Below are positions 18,124-28,000 of a stretch of 64,000 bases of DNA, piece after piece. Position numbers and translations under genes: made by a program. The stretch is from Psychrobacter submarinus (lineage in GTDB: Bacteria > Pseudomonadota > Gammaproteobacteria > Pseudomonadales > Moraxellaceae). A model generated the notes under the pieces. It was not told the DNA's origin and searched no databases. It worked only from the letters and a program-made list of their open reading frames with translations. Every line of letters starts with the position of its first letter. Position 1 is the stretch's first letter. The stretch covers positions 372,001 through 436,000 of the forward strand of contig NZ_CAJHBQ010000001.1 of the NCBI RefSeq assembly GCF_904846685.1, read 5' to 3'.

Positions 18124-19287
18124 TTAGCTCGACCACGATAGCACCCAACCGACGAAGGCCAATATCATTGCTAGTGGTACCACTAGACGTATCGCTACAC
18201 GCCAAAGATTGTATAGTGCCTCGCTACTAAAATTCAAAGCCTTACGTAAATGGCTAATCTTCATCTGCCAGCCCGCAAAGATCGATAGCAACAGTACTGC
18301 GATACTGCTGACGATGACTAATAAACCCACGAGCCATATCGTCGGAACTGCAACCGCTAAGATCGCGACTAATACTAGCGTGAGCACGAGACTGACGAGC
18401 AAGCCAAACTTATGCGCCAATTGCTGAGTACTATAATGCAGCAAATAACTGGCGACAAATAACACCCCAAACCAATAAGACAACTGCCCTATAGGTGGTA
18501 ACGATAAGGCACTCGTTAATAAAGCGACGACCCCGACCACTAACTGCAATATCCAAATCGGTAATACTCGCTTCGTTGCTGGCAGCTTAGTTTGCGCGCT
18601 GCCAGTCGAGAGGCTAGACGTTGAAGTATTGGTAAATGAGCCGCTCTGCTGATCGCTAGATACCGCAGTTATAGACGCTTTACTGACTAAATGCTGCCCA
18701 AACCAATACAGCCCTGTACCTGCGCCAACACTAACCAACGACAAGGCGACAGCGCGCGCCCATTCGCTGAGCGTAATGTTAGTCATAGCAAAGTCAATAC
18801 TTGGCAAGCCATTAGCAAACCCTAGCAATAATCCTATGATAATAAGTCCTAGGCCAATCGGTAAAGTCGTGGCCCCAAGCAAACTCAATAGCACGACTAT
18901 GACGACTAAGCCGCCTGCCACCGCAAAATGCGGTAGATTAGGCGCACTATTTAGCTCCGTCAATGCGGCTAACATGCCGCTGCTCGCACCTGATATGACC
19001 AGCGCAGCGATGACGATAGTCACTACTGCTGCCAGCCAGCCAAAGCCGCGCCAGATAGGGCTAGCGTCTGCCTCCCGAGTCAGCTTTTGCATTCCGGCCA
19101 ATGGTGCCTCGACACTGCGGTAAGCTAAGGCAATCTCAGCATACACTACGGGTAGCGACACCAGTACCATCGCCAATAACCACAGTAGCCAAAAATCAAT
19201 CTGCCCTACTAAGTCCGGTGCAAACCAACGAAAAAGTAATAGCGGCAGTAATGCTGCTATAAAATAAGAAGCATAGCGGCTCATCAT
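18124..19287 (-). CDS. Multi-spanning membrane protein, NSS-transporter-like N terminus
   Basis: The 387-residue product has about ten or eleven hydrophobic segments. The region VVYAEIALAYRSVEAPLAGMQKL, preceded by a helix, resembles the unwound TM1-TM2 area of sodium-coupled neurotransmitter symporters (NSS family), where LELALGQ-like motifs occur. The rest is too diverged and too short for a full NSS transporter. A Ser/Thr-rich loop lies near residues 205-230. It sits just upstream of the rnfH-like gene with a small gap and is likely cotranscribed. Substrate and function are unknown; the family link is tentative. Confidence 0.65.
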   Translation of the reverse strand: MMSRYASYFIAALLPLLLFRWFAPDLVGQIDFWLLWLLAMVLVSLPVVYAEIALAYRSVEAPLAGMQKLTREADASPIWRGFGWLAAVVTIVIAALVISGASSGMLAALTELNSAPNLPHFAVAGGLVVIVVLLSLLGATTLPIGLGLIIIGLLLGFANGLPSIDFAMTNITLSEWARAVALSLVSVGAGTGLYWFGQHLVSKASITAVSSDQQSGSFTNTSTSSLSTGSAQTKLPATKRVLPIWILQLVVGVVALLTSALSLPPIGQLSYWFGVLFVASYLLHYSTQQLAHKFGLLVSLVLTLVLVAILAVAVPTIWLVGLLVIVSSIAVLLLSIFAGWQMKISHLRKALNFSSEALYNLWRVAIRLVVPLAMILAFVGWVLSWSS

Positions 19288-19390
19288 AATCTCAATCCAA
19301 ACTAATCTAAGGTTAGTAATAGTACAAAAAATCCGCTCATCTTTAAACGGTATTATTGAATCGATAGTAGATAGTAAAGGTTCAACAGCT

Positions 19391-19416
19391 ATAAAAAAAC
19401 CCCGAAAACGGGGTTT
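19391..19416 (-). terminator. Rho-independent terminator after cytochrome c4
   Basis: An 8-base stem AAACCCCG/CGGGGTTT with an AAAA loop is followed on the minus strand by a T run. It lies about 60 bases beyond the cytochrome c4 stop. Confidence 0.85.
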
Positions 19417-19477
19417 AATAATCTGCTAGTTACTAGCTAAAATAAGCGATTTACTCAGTCTATCTACTCAACAGCTT

Positions 19478-20146
19478 TTAGTGTAGCGCGCTAATGTAAT
19501 CTGACAAAATGCGAATATCACGGTCTGATAGTCTTGACGATACCATTTGCATCATGCCTTTTTCGCCTTCTTTATCCGCATCGTTGTAGCGCTTTTGCTC
19601 ATCACCGGTGACATCGTCTTCACGACCAGCAGCACGGAACAGTTTAAGCTGATTGGAGATATACTCAGCATGTTGTCCGCCTAGGCGCGGAAACGCAGCC
19701 CAAGAGTTACCCGCTCCATCAGGACCATGACAACCGGCACAGCCAATAACGCCGCGCGACTTATCACCGCCTAAGTAGAGCTTCGTTGCTTCTTCATGGG
19801 TCGCCGGATTAGCGAACCCTACGCTCCACACTGGTTGTTCAGAATAGTAACCCGCCACGTTAGCAAGATCTTGCTGTGACAAGTTTGCCACTTGTGACTG
19901 CATGATACCATTGACTCGGTAGCCTGATTTGAAGTTGACCAATTGTTTATAGAGATACTTAACGTTCTGGCCACCTAAGTTAGCTTGTGCAGGTACGACA
20001 CTTACTCCATCGACCCCATGACAGGCAGCACACACTGTTTCAGCGATTTGTTTACCGGCATTAGCGTCATATTCAGGAACGATAATAGCAGCTTGAACGC
20101 TGTAACTTGCAAAACATAAGCTGGCGGCAGCGATTAACTTTTTCAT
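19478..20146 (-). CDS. Dihaem cytochrome c4
   Basis: This periplasmic electron carrier has a signal peptide (KLIAAASLCFASYSVQA) and two haem-attachment motifs, CAACHG near residue 39 and CAGCHG near 136, each in a class I cytochrome domain. Axial methionines are available in GIMQSQV and GMMQMVS. The length of 222 is normal for the duplicated c4 fold. In related bacteria this gene lies next to engB, as here with the c5-type gene in between. It probably passes electrons toward terminal oxidases. Confidence 0.93.
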   Translation of the reverse strand: MKKLIAAASLCFASYSVQAAIIVPEYDANAGKQIAETVCAACHGVDGVSVVPAQANLGGQNVKYLYKQLVNFKSGYRVNGIMQSQVANLSQQDLANVAGYYSEQPVWSVGFANPATHEEATKLYLGGDKSRGVIGCAGCHGPDGAGNSWAAFPRLGGQHAEYISNQLKLFRAAGREDDVTGDEQKRYNDADKEGEKGMMQMVSSRLSDRDIRILSDYISALH

Positions 20147-20444
20147 TGATACGAATCCTACTAACTCGGCGTAAGCATTACTTGGAGTATTTGTAATATA
20201 AAGAAGCCAGATATCTACGTACAGACATCCGATACATAATAGTCACTGTACTGTATTGTCCGCACAGTGAGTTACCTCTTAGGTGTCAATTACAAGCCGC
20301 CCAGAAGTACTTACTAACATCAGGGTTTATTTGCGATTATTATAGCAAGACTTTGATGGATTTGCCTACTTAATCATTATACCTCAGGGTTTTTATCACC
20401 AGATTAATCGCCTAAAAAGCCAATAACAGGCCATGATTTGGATC

Positions 20445-20780
20445 TTATTGACTCATATAATCGATTAATTGACGATAATCATCATCACTACACTCATCAC
20501 ATAGGCCGCCCGCTGGCATCTGAATCATGCCGTTTTTTACTGAGCTGACTAAGGCGGGCATTCCTTTTTGCTGTTTTAGCTTAGCCCAACCTGCACTATC
20601 ACCTTTTTTTATTGCACCCAGCGCACCGCTATCATGGCAAGCGGCACATGAATTTTCATAGGTCGTGGCAATATCAGCCATAGCGGGGCTACTCATTAAC
20701 ATGCCACTTAACATCACCGCAGTGACACTACCGCCCAAAGTACGACTGGTCTTTGCAACCGTTTTGAGTAATGAACGCAT
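20445..20780 (-). CDS. Monohaem cytochrome c5-type protein
   Basis: The start is set at ATG 20780 because a near-perfect Shine-Dalgarno AAGGAGGTG lies seven bases upstream; the open frame itself reaches back to 20849. The 111 residues comprise a signal peptide (about 35 residues, ending SSPAMA), one haem motif CAACHD, and an axial-Met region MIQMPAGGLCDECSDDDY. The last has the extra cysteine pair typical of cytochrome c5. It lies about 300 bases upstream of cytochrome c4 on the same strand and is divergent from engB. Confidence 0.92.
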   Translation of the reverse strand: MRSLLKTVAKTSRTLGGSVTAVMLSGMLMSSPAMADIATTYENSCAACHDSGALGAIKKGDSAGWAKLKQQKGMPALVSSVKNGMIQMPAGGLCDECSDDDYRQLIDYMSQ

Positions 20781-21050
20781 CAGACACCTCCTTTGGTGCA
20801 TGGTTTGTTTTACGACTGTATCTGCTAGTATTGTAACAATATATGTCATATTAATATAGTGTACTCCTGTTTACTTATAGTACATCTGACAGGAGCAAAA
20901 GCAGTAAGCTATCGTTGAGCTCAACATTTAGTATCATTAGCGCCATCAACTCATTTACGCACTGTGAGTCATCTTAAATACCTATTTGCTTTAATGTTGG
21001 GCGGTTATTGATATAATGCTTCTATTAATTATTTCAATAATGAGTCCGTT

Positions 21051-21809
21051 ATGAGCACCCCTTACAGCGACGTTGCTAGTGAGCACGCCGTATTTAATAC
21101 CAAATCGCGTCAACGCATTCAGCAGACTGAGTTTATGACCTCAGCGCCTACTTTTCGCCTCTGCCCTCCTGATGCTGGATTGGAGATTGCATTTGCAGGT
21201 CGCTCAAACGCTGGTAAATCATCCGCTATCAACGCGTTGACCAATCAGCGCCAGCTTGCTCGCTCCTCTAAGACGCCGGGGCGCACGCAAATGATTAACT
21301 TTTTCAAAATTGGCGATACTGATAGACGCTTGGTAGATTTGCCTGGGTATGGCTATGCCGCTGTACCGCTGGAGATGAAAAAAGAGTGGCAAGTGGAGCT
21401 TGAGGAATATCTAGTCTCGCGTGAGAGCCTAGCAGGCTTAGTGCTACTGACAGATATTCGTCATCCCTTGAAGTACTTTGATGAGCAAATGCTGCACTGG
21501 GCAAAAGAAGGTGAGCTGCCCGTTCATATCTTGCTAACGAAAGCTGATAAGCTCAAATACGGCGCGTCCAAAAACGCTTTGCTCAATATGCGTAAGCACC
21601 TCAAAAAAATCGGCTTAGATTGCAGTATTCAGCTGTTCTCTGCGCTGAGAAAAGAAGGTTTAGAAGAGCTGGCCGGAGTGATGGGACATTGGTACGACTA
21701 CAAGCTTGGGGCAGATGGTACTATCGAGCAAGAAGCTAGCGAAACGGTTACAACACAAACTAATGACATTGAAGTGGGCGGCTCTAGCAGTAATAATAGT
21801 GAGCACTAA
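21051..21809 (+). CDS. engB: Ribosome biogenesis GTP-binding protein EngB (YihA/YsxC)
   Basis: EngB is a small GTPase needed for assembly of the large ribosomal subunit. G motifs are clear: G1 GRSNAGKSS (about 50-58), G2 in [13 protein letters not shown]3 [10 protein letters not shown], and G4 LTKADKL. The conserved core is about 200 residues; the 252-residue product has a short N-terminal extension and an acidic Thr/Ser/Asn-rich tail. It is divergent from cytochrome genes, a common gammaproteobacterial arrangement. A MITE follows 35 bases after the stop. Confidence 0.96.
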   Translation: MSTPYSDVASEHAVFNTKSRQRIQQTEFMTSAPTFRLCPPDAGLEIAFAGRSNAGKSSAINALTNQRQLARSSKTPGRTQMINFFKIGDTDRRLVDLPGYGYAAVPLEMKKEWQVELEEYLVSRESLAGLVLLTDIRHPLKYFDEQMLHWAKEGELPVHILLTKADKLKYGASKNALLNMRKHLKKIGLDCSIQLFSALRKEGLEELAGVMGHWYDYKLGADGTIEQEASETVTTQTNDIEVGGSSSNNSEH

Positions 21810-21843
21810 AATGAGTAACCGTTGAATCTGCTTGTTTAAATAC

Positions 21844-22123
21844 TAGGGCGTGTTGAACATTCGACCATGGCACTGACAGAGACTATTTTTTAGGCGATTT
21901 GCAGATAAAAATGGTAAGTTTAGTCGTTCTAAGCGTCTATTTTTATCAATAAAGCGGCAAAAAATAGTCCTGTCCCCGTTGTTGTCGTGAGGGCTGATGC
22001 TAAAATCGCCCTAGTCGTTGCGAAAATCTAGCCAATGCAATAAGCATTATCTGCAATTTTCACTTAGACTAGAACTATTTTAGCTATCAGCAGTGCGCAT
22101 TTGTGAATGTTCAACACGCCCTA
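21844..22123. mobile_element. MITE copy 2 (about 280 bp, same family as the copy at 13766)
   Basis: Inverted ends of 19 bases (21844-21862 and 22105-22123) start TAGGGCGTGTTGAACATTC and match the first copy. Its reverse complement shares interior blocks with copy 1 (ACTGCTGATAG, GATTTTAGCATCAGCCC, CAGTGCCA) but differs elsewhere. No open frame for a transposase is present. The two copies lie in opposite orientation about 8 kb apart. Confidence 0.75.
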
Positions 22124-22133
22124 ATTATTGAGC

Positions 22134-22174
22134 AAAAAAACAGGCTATCTTTTAATAAGGTAGCCTGTTTTTTT
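22134..22174. terminator. Bidirectional terminator between engB and the HAD gene
   Basis: A7-CAGGCTA pairs with TAGCCTG-T7 across a 13-base loop. It lies between the second MITE and the stop of the leftward HAD gene. Confidence 0.85.
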
Positions 22175-22197
22175 AGAGTTTGTTCGCCGTGCTTGAG

Positions 22198-22902
22198 TTA
22201 ACTGGACAATAACTCCGCTAACGCCTCAGGCGTCTGAACTTGATAAGTGGGCTGCTGCGCGGCAAGCTCTGCATGAGTTGCAGTGCCATAATCGACCGCG
22301 ATGCTAGTCATACCTAGACGATTTGCCATTTGGATATCATAGATACTATCGCCAATATAAACCGCACGGCTGACCGGCTGTTTGCTAAAGCCTAAAATAT
22401 CATGGAGCATCTGCGGATCAGGTTTGGAGCCTGCTTCATCAGCGCAGCGGGTCATTATAAAATAATGCTCGCTAGCAGAGGCTGATATCACGCGGTCAAG
22501 ACCGCGACGGTTTTTGCCTGTCGCTACCGCCAGCTGTTTCCCTTGAGCTTTTAGATTTTTTAACATAGCTTCTATCGGCGCAAAAAAAGGTGTGCGCGGG
22601 CTATTAGCAATATAGTAATCGGCGTAGCTTTGCTGGATAGCCAACTGCTGCTCGGCGCTTGCCTGCGGATAGAGTATCTCAATGCCGCTCAGTAAACTTA
22701 AGCCAATGATATCTTTGATGGCTTTATCATCGGTGAAAAACCCATGCGCTTCACCGGCGATGTGCATGGTTTCAACGATTAGCCCGATTGAATCCATCAA
22801 CGTCCCATCCCAATCAAAGATAATAAGCGCTTTATGGGCTAAATGATGCTCAGGGGATAAATCGGTGGTGGGGATACTGCGCTCAATAGTAGCTTCGGTC
22901 AT
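22198..22902 (-). CDS. HAD family hydrolase (phosphoglycolate phosphatase-like)
   Basis: This 234-residue haloacid dehalogenase superfamily phosphatase has motif I FDWDGTLMDS near residue 34, motif II AVATGKNRRGLD, and motifs III/IV KPDPQML and YIGDSIYDIQMA. The helical cap is inserted after motif I as in Gph and PpaX. The substrate is not determined by sequence. Beside rluC such a gene is common in gammaproteobacteria and is often labelled as phosphoglycolate phosphatase. It follows rluC at a distance of about 80 bases, probably in one transcript. Confidence 0.88.
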   Translation of the reverse strand: MTEATIERSIPTTDLSPEHHLAHKALIIFDWDGTLMDSIGLIVETMHIAGEAHGFFTDDKAIKDIIGLSLLSGIEILYPQASAEQQLAIQQSYADYYIANSPRTPFFAPIEAMLKNLKAQGKQLAVATGKNRRGLDRVISASASEHYFIMTRCADEAGSKPDPQMLHDILGFSKQPVSRAVYIGDSIYDIQMANRLGMTSIAVDYGTATHAELAAQQPTYQVQTPEALAELLSS

Positions 22903-22958
22903 AAATTGGCCTTTAATCTATCTTGTCTATTCATTTGCTTCTCAAAATTATAGCCGGA

Positions 22959-22982
22959 TAGCTCAATAGCTCAATAGCTCAA
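22959..22982. repeat. Short tandem repeat, 8-bp unit x3
   Basis: TAGCTCAA is repeated three times in the gap between the rluC stop and the HAD gene start. It may be length-variable but affects no coding frame. Confidence 0.6.
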
Positions 22983-22983
22983 T

Positions 22984-24009
22984 TTATTTTGGTAACTGAG
23001 TTTGCTTAGGGAGCCAGTCCGCCATCTCATCTGGTAGCGGCGCAGTAATCATCTCATAACCTGGGATATCTAAACGCCAAGCATGCAAGCAGAGACGATG
23101 GACGCCTGACTTGTCATGGACGTTGTATTTATCATCGCCTAAGATGGCGTGGCCAATATGCGCTAAATGCACACGTATCTGATGAGTACGACCGGTGAGC
23201 GGCTTGGCTTCTATTAAGCTGACCGGCTGCTCATTAATGGTAAAACGGCTATGAACGATAATATCAGTCTGACTGTCTTTGGCTTGCTCGTCCTGCGCCT
23301 CTACTTTGACGCGGCGCTCACCATTAGCTACCGTATAGCGCAGCAGTGGCGCATCAATACGCTGCTCGCCCATCACCGGCTGACCTTTGGCAATACACAG
23401 ATAGTGCTTTTGAATGGTTTTATCAACCAAGTGCTGCTGCAAAGCCTTAAGCGTAGAGCGTTTTTTGGAGATCATGAGCAGCCCTGACGTATCTTTATCG
23501 ATACGGTGAATCAGCTCTAGATACTTTTTGCCAGTGACCTCGCGCATGGCTTCGATGACGCCAAAATCAAGACCGCTACCGCCGTGCACCGCAATGCCCG
23601 AGGGCTTGTTGAGCACTATCAATCCGTCATCTTCATAGACCACACGCGCCAACAGGCTCTCGGCAAATTCGGTACTGATGATAGGTTTTTCGCGAGTCGC
23701 TAATTGTACCGGCGCAATACGCACCACGTCTTCACGCTGCACCCTATCATGAGCTTTGCAGCGTTTATTATTAACGCGCACCTCATCTGAGCGAATCATC
23801 TTATAGATATGCGCTTTTGGTAGACCTTTTAGGCGGTTCAGCAAAAAGTTATCTAAACGCTGATCATGCTGATGGCGGGTGACTTCTAAGTAATTCACCT
23901 TAGCAAAATTACCAATTTCGTCGTCAGCGCTTTGCGGACGGGTTTTACTATTGAATATTACAGGAGCGTCATGGCTAGGTTTATCATCGGTCATTGTCGA
24001 ATTCGTCAT
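22984..24009 (-). CDS. rluC: 23S rRNA pseudouridine synthase RluC
   Basis: RluC converts uridines 955, 2504 and 2580 (E. coli numbering) of 23S rRNA to pseudouridine. The 341 residues contain an S4 RNA-binding domain (RLDNFLLNRLKGLPKAHIYKMI, about 53-74) and a RluA-type catalytic domain with ELIHRIDKDTSGLLMISK, the aspartate being the catalytic nucleophile. The C-terminal LTGRTHQIRVHLAHIGHAILGD is also typical. The position, divergent from rne, supports RluC over RluD. The first 30 residues are poorly conserved. Confidence 0.93.
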   Translation of the reverse strand: MTNSTMTDDKPSHDAPVIFNSKTRPQSADDEIGNFAKVNYLEVTRHQHDQRLDNFLLNRLKGLPKAHIYKMIRSDEVRVNNKRCKAHDRVQREDVVRIAPVQLATREKPIISTEFAESLLARVVYEDDGLIVLNKPSGIAVHGGSGLDFGVIEAMREVTGKKYLELIHRIDKDTSGLLMISKKRSTLKALQQHLVDKTIQKHYLCIAKGQPVMGEQRIDAPLLRYTVANGERRVKVEAQDEQAKDSQTDIIVHSRFTINEQPVSLIEAKPLTGRTHQIRVHLAHIGHAILGDDKYNVHDKSGVHRLCLHAWRLDIPGYEMITAPLPDEMADWLPKQTQLPK

Positions 24010-25051
24010 TTTTAGTTAGGTATTTACACAAAGATTTGTTATAGTTTAGCATGTTGAGCACGAGTGGCGGTAATGCTACGCGTCTCATCCGATTTTAAAG
24101 CAAGATATTTGCTAATAAACCAAATACCATTTACTTAATACGCGCATAATGACAGCTTAAATAATAACTTATGTTTAGATGAGGACTTACAACCCTCTGC
24201 TTATTCATCAGTCAAGGTCGCGCTATTGAGCAAGTAAGAGTAGTTTGAACGGATAATGAATAGCTGACTTACTCAATTAGTTGAAAAACTATTGGCGGTC
24301 AAACAGATTGAACCGGTAGCGACGACATCCTACCTACAGCTTAGTAGCTATACTAGTCCCTATTTGCATCACTGTATAAGCATGAGTATTAATAATACAA
24401 ATTAGTATACATGCCTAAAATGTACCGAAAAAGGTGCTGAACTACGCTGCAAAATAGGGTGACTAACACTTGAATATTTATTTTGTTTGCCAAGTACGCC
24501 CCGCTAACCTGAAGTCCCGCTATACCTTATCGAAAAAACGCTCATTATAATGAATGCTTTACTTATAAAATAATAGATAGCCTTTTTTGCAGCTCTAAAC
24601 TGACAACGCGTGACTTACAACCACTGTTGTCAACTGAACGCTTTCAAGCACTGTATCAAGGACACTGATTGCTCAACACGAAAAACTTATCGTTTTGCTG
24701 GTTTGCTTATAATGGCAACTATGTCAGGACAACCAAGGTTAGAACAATCGATTTTAGAAGCCTATTTAAATCACAGTTTTGTGACTGCCGCTAAAAAGTA
24801 GAATCTATAGCTTTACACCCTCTAGATTTTATCAGGAGCTTGATAAAGCCTTTTAGTTCTTAAGAAGCGTATGTAAACGGATCGTTTATCCTAACGACTG
24901 GCTGTACAAGAGTTGCAAAGTAAATACGCTAGGCTAAACGTTATATTATTTTATAAACATTTTTATAAGTGTTGAGATCACCATCAGCTCTACTTGCCCA
25001 TCAGCCTAACACCTAGCTTGTCATGCTTGCGCGTCCTCATAGGATATAAAT
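24010..25051. other. Long intergenic region upstream of rne
   Basis: About 1,040 bases with no convincing gene. A 63-codon frame from GTG 24610 has no good start signal and no family resemblance and is not called. A TATAAT hexamer occurs at 24546-24551, but its -35 is weak. In E. coli the rne transcript has a long structured leader through which RNase E controls its own mRNA; the length here would allow the same, which is an inference. Confidence 0.45.
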
Positions 25052-28000
25052 ATGAAGCGCATTTTGATCAACGCTACCCAAAACGAAGAGATTCGTGTTG
25101 CCCTGTGTAAAGGCAATCACCTATACGATTTCGATTTAGAAAATCGTACCCGCGAACAAAAAAAATCCAATATCTATAAAGGCCACGTCACTCGTGTTGA
25201 GCCGTCGTTAGAAGCGGTATTTGTCGAGTATGGCTCACAGCGCCAAGGTTTTTTGCCTATTCGTGAGATCTCCACCGAATACTTAAGCGGCAATCCCCGT
25301 GATGAAAACATCAAAAAACTCATCAAAGAAGGCGATGAGCTCATCGTACAAGTTGAAAAAGAAGAGCGCGGTAATAAAGGCGCAGCGCTTTCGACTTACG
25401 TGTCATTGGCTGGGCGTTACTTAGTACTAATGCCTAATAACCCACGTGGTGGCGGTATCTCTCGTCAGATATCAGGTAAGCTGCGCGAAGATATGAAGCG
25501 TATGCTCGGCAATCTTGACCTACCAAAAGGCATGAGCGTCATCATCCGTACCGCCGGTATCGGTAAAACGCAAGAAGACTTGCAGCACGACCTCAATCAT
25601 CTGCTCAATATTTGGCAAGCGATTCAAGAGCAAAATAAAAAGTACCCTTCACCGCGCCTGGTGCATCAAGAAGCTGGCGTCGTAACCCGCGCGGTACGCG
25701 ACTATCTACGTGATGATATCTCCGAGATTTGGATCGATAACGAAAACGCCTACGTGGAAGCGGCCGGTTTTATCGATGCGGTGATGCCAACACAAGCCGA
25801 AAAACTGCGCAAATATACCGATTATGAGCCAATGTTCTCGCGCTTCAATATCGAAAAGCAGATCGAAACCGCTTATCAGCGCGAGGTACGCCTGCCCTCA
25901 GGCGGCTCTATCGTCATTGATCAAACCGAAGCGCTGGTCTCTATCGATATCAACTCAGCCAAATCGACTAAAGGCTCGGACGTTGCTGAGACCGCTTATC
26001 ATACCAACCTAGAAGCTGCCGATGAAATCGCTCGTCAACTGCGCCTGCGCGATATGGGCGGACTGATTGTCATTGATTTTATCGATATGAATGATAACAA
26101 GCATCAAAAAGAAGTCGAAAAACGGCTGATTGATGCCACCAAATACGACCGCGCGCGCGTGCAATTCGGTGATATCTCTAAGTTTGGCTTGATGGAGATG
26201 AGTCGTCAGCGTCTGCGCCCGTCCCTTGAGGAGTCGACCGGTTACATCTGTCCGCGCTGTCATGGTAACGGCATGATTCGTGATTTGCGCTCATTATCGC
26301 TATCGATTATGCGACAAATCGAGCAGATTGCGCTAAAAGAGCGTCAAGGTGAAGTACAAGCCGAAGTGCCAACTGATATCGCTGCCTTTTTACTAAATGA
26401 AAAGCGCGACAGCTTAGTCTATCTTGAACAAGACAGCGGTACGCGCATTACTATTTTGCCGCATGCGCATTTAGAATCGCCGAACTTCAAATTGCACTTC
26501 AATCGCGATGGCTTTGCGCCGTCAAGCTACGAGCGTATCACTGATACTCAGCAGCAAGAGCATAGCGATTTGGGCTACGATGTCGACTGGCAAACGGCCG
26601 AAAATGAGCGCCCAGAACAGCAGCCAACGCGTCAGCCTCGTCAAAACTCAAAGTCCAATAGCCCCAGTAAAAGCAGCCAAAATAAGGCTCAAAGCGATAG
26701 TGCAAACTCGCGTCAGGCGCATACCTCGCAAAGTAGCCGCCGAAATAATAATGAAAGCCGGACTCAAAGCGCGCAACAGTCCGCTTATCGTACGGCGACC
26801 CATAGCAATAACAACCACAGCGATCACAGTAACGAGCATCGTAATCAAAGCGGCCGGAACGCCTCAAGCGCTGCTAGCCAAGCCGCAGCGACTAGCACAG
26901 CCGCGCAGCCGCAAGCTGTCGCTTGGTTATCCAACCTATTTGCGCAGGCACCGCAAGCTAAAGTCGCTAATGTCAGTAGTCGCGATGCCGCAGAAGCCAT
27001 AGAAGCCTTAGTCAACACTGGCGCGCAGAGCTTAGGCTCACTGGGTCAAACCGATAGCAGCGCTTTAAGCCAAAACGAAGCGGCAAGCGTGCAAACTCAA
27101 GAGCAAAGCAATGAGAATTCAGGTTCTGATCGTCAGCAAACGCGTCAACACAAAAGCGACGATAAAGACCGCAGAGGCGATGATAGACGTCGCCGTAAGA
27201 CTCGTAAGCCTAAGTCTTCGCAGTCGTCAAAGGCGCAGCAAAGAAAAGAGCAACGCGATGGCGCAAGTAGCAACCGCAGTCAAGACGATAATGACAGTAC
27301 TGCTAATAACGCTACTAACGGCAGTCGCCAAGATAGCAAAGCCGACAATAAAAACAGCGCTGATAAGCGTCATAGTGAGCGTAACACCGGCAATGATCGC
27401 CATAGCAGTAATGAGCGTCAAAACGATCAGCGCAGTACCGACTCTGATGAGCAGACTCTTGCTAAGCGCAAACCGCATAGCAAACGCAGCTCTCGTGGTT
27501 CGCTTGCGCGCGGTGAGACGCTAGACGCTACAGCAAAATCTAGCTCTGCTGAGCAAGCTAAAGTACAGGACGCCAAGCAAAATAGTGCTAAGCAAAGCGG
27601 CCAGTCGCGTCATCATGACAATAGCGCTCAAGCTAATGCTCGCCGTAAGCAAGACCCCAACGAAGTCACCTTACAGGTCAATGAAGCGCCCGTGCAGCTC
27701 AAGACGCCAGAAGTCGTGCATCTATCGTTAGATGATAGCAAAGCGCCTGCTGCTCGCTCGTCGAAAGTGGATAAGCAAGCAGATAAGCAAACGGCCAGTC
27801 CTAAGTCTGACACTCAAAAAGCGAGTCAGACGACGGCTAAAGAGAATGCAGATAATCGCGAACAAACGCCAAACTTAGCAGCTGATAAAAATACTGCTAG
27901 CGGAAAAGCGGAAAACGTGAAGCCGGCGGATAGTAATCAGAACGCTGATAACGCTGACAATGCTGTTACGAGCAAGCGTAAAGAAGCGACTACTGATGCA

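Noticed and set aside
18089-18205. Upstream extension of the rnfH-like frame
   Set aside because: It overlaps the end of the preceding membrane protein gene and is not part of the RnfH domain.
20781-20849. Upstream extension of the cytochrome c5 gene
   Set aside because: A near-consensus AAGGAGGTG directly precedes ATG 20780, and the extension would bury the signal peptide.
24610-24801. 63-codon frame upstream of rne
   Set aside because: GTG start without a ribosome binding site, no recognisable domain, and located in the presumed rne leader.
26508-27524. Long frames in other phases over the RNase E tail
   Set aside because: They arise from the biased, repetitive composition of the rne coding sequence; the rne frame is intact throughout.
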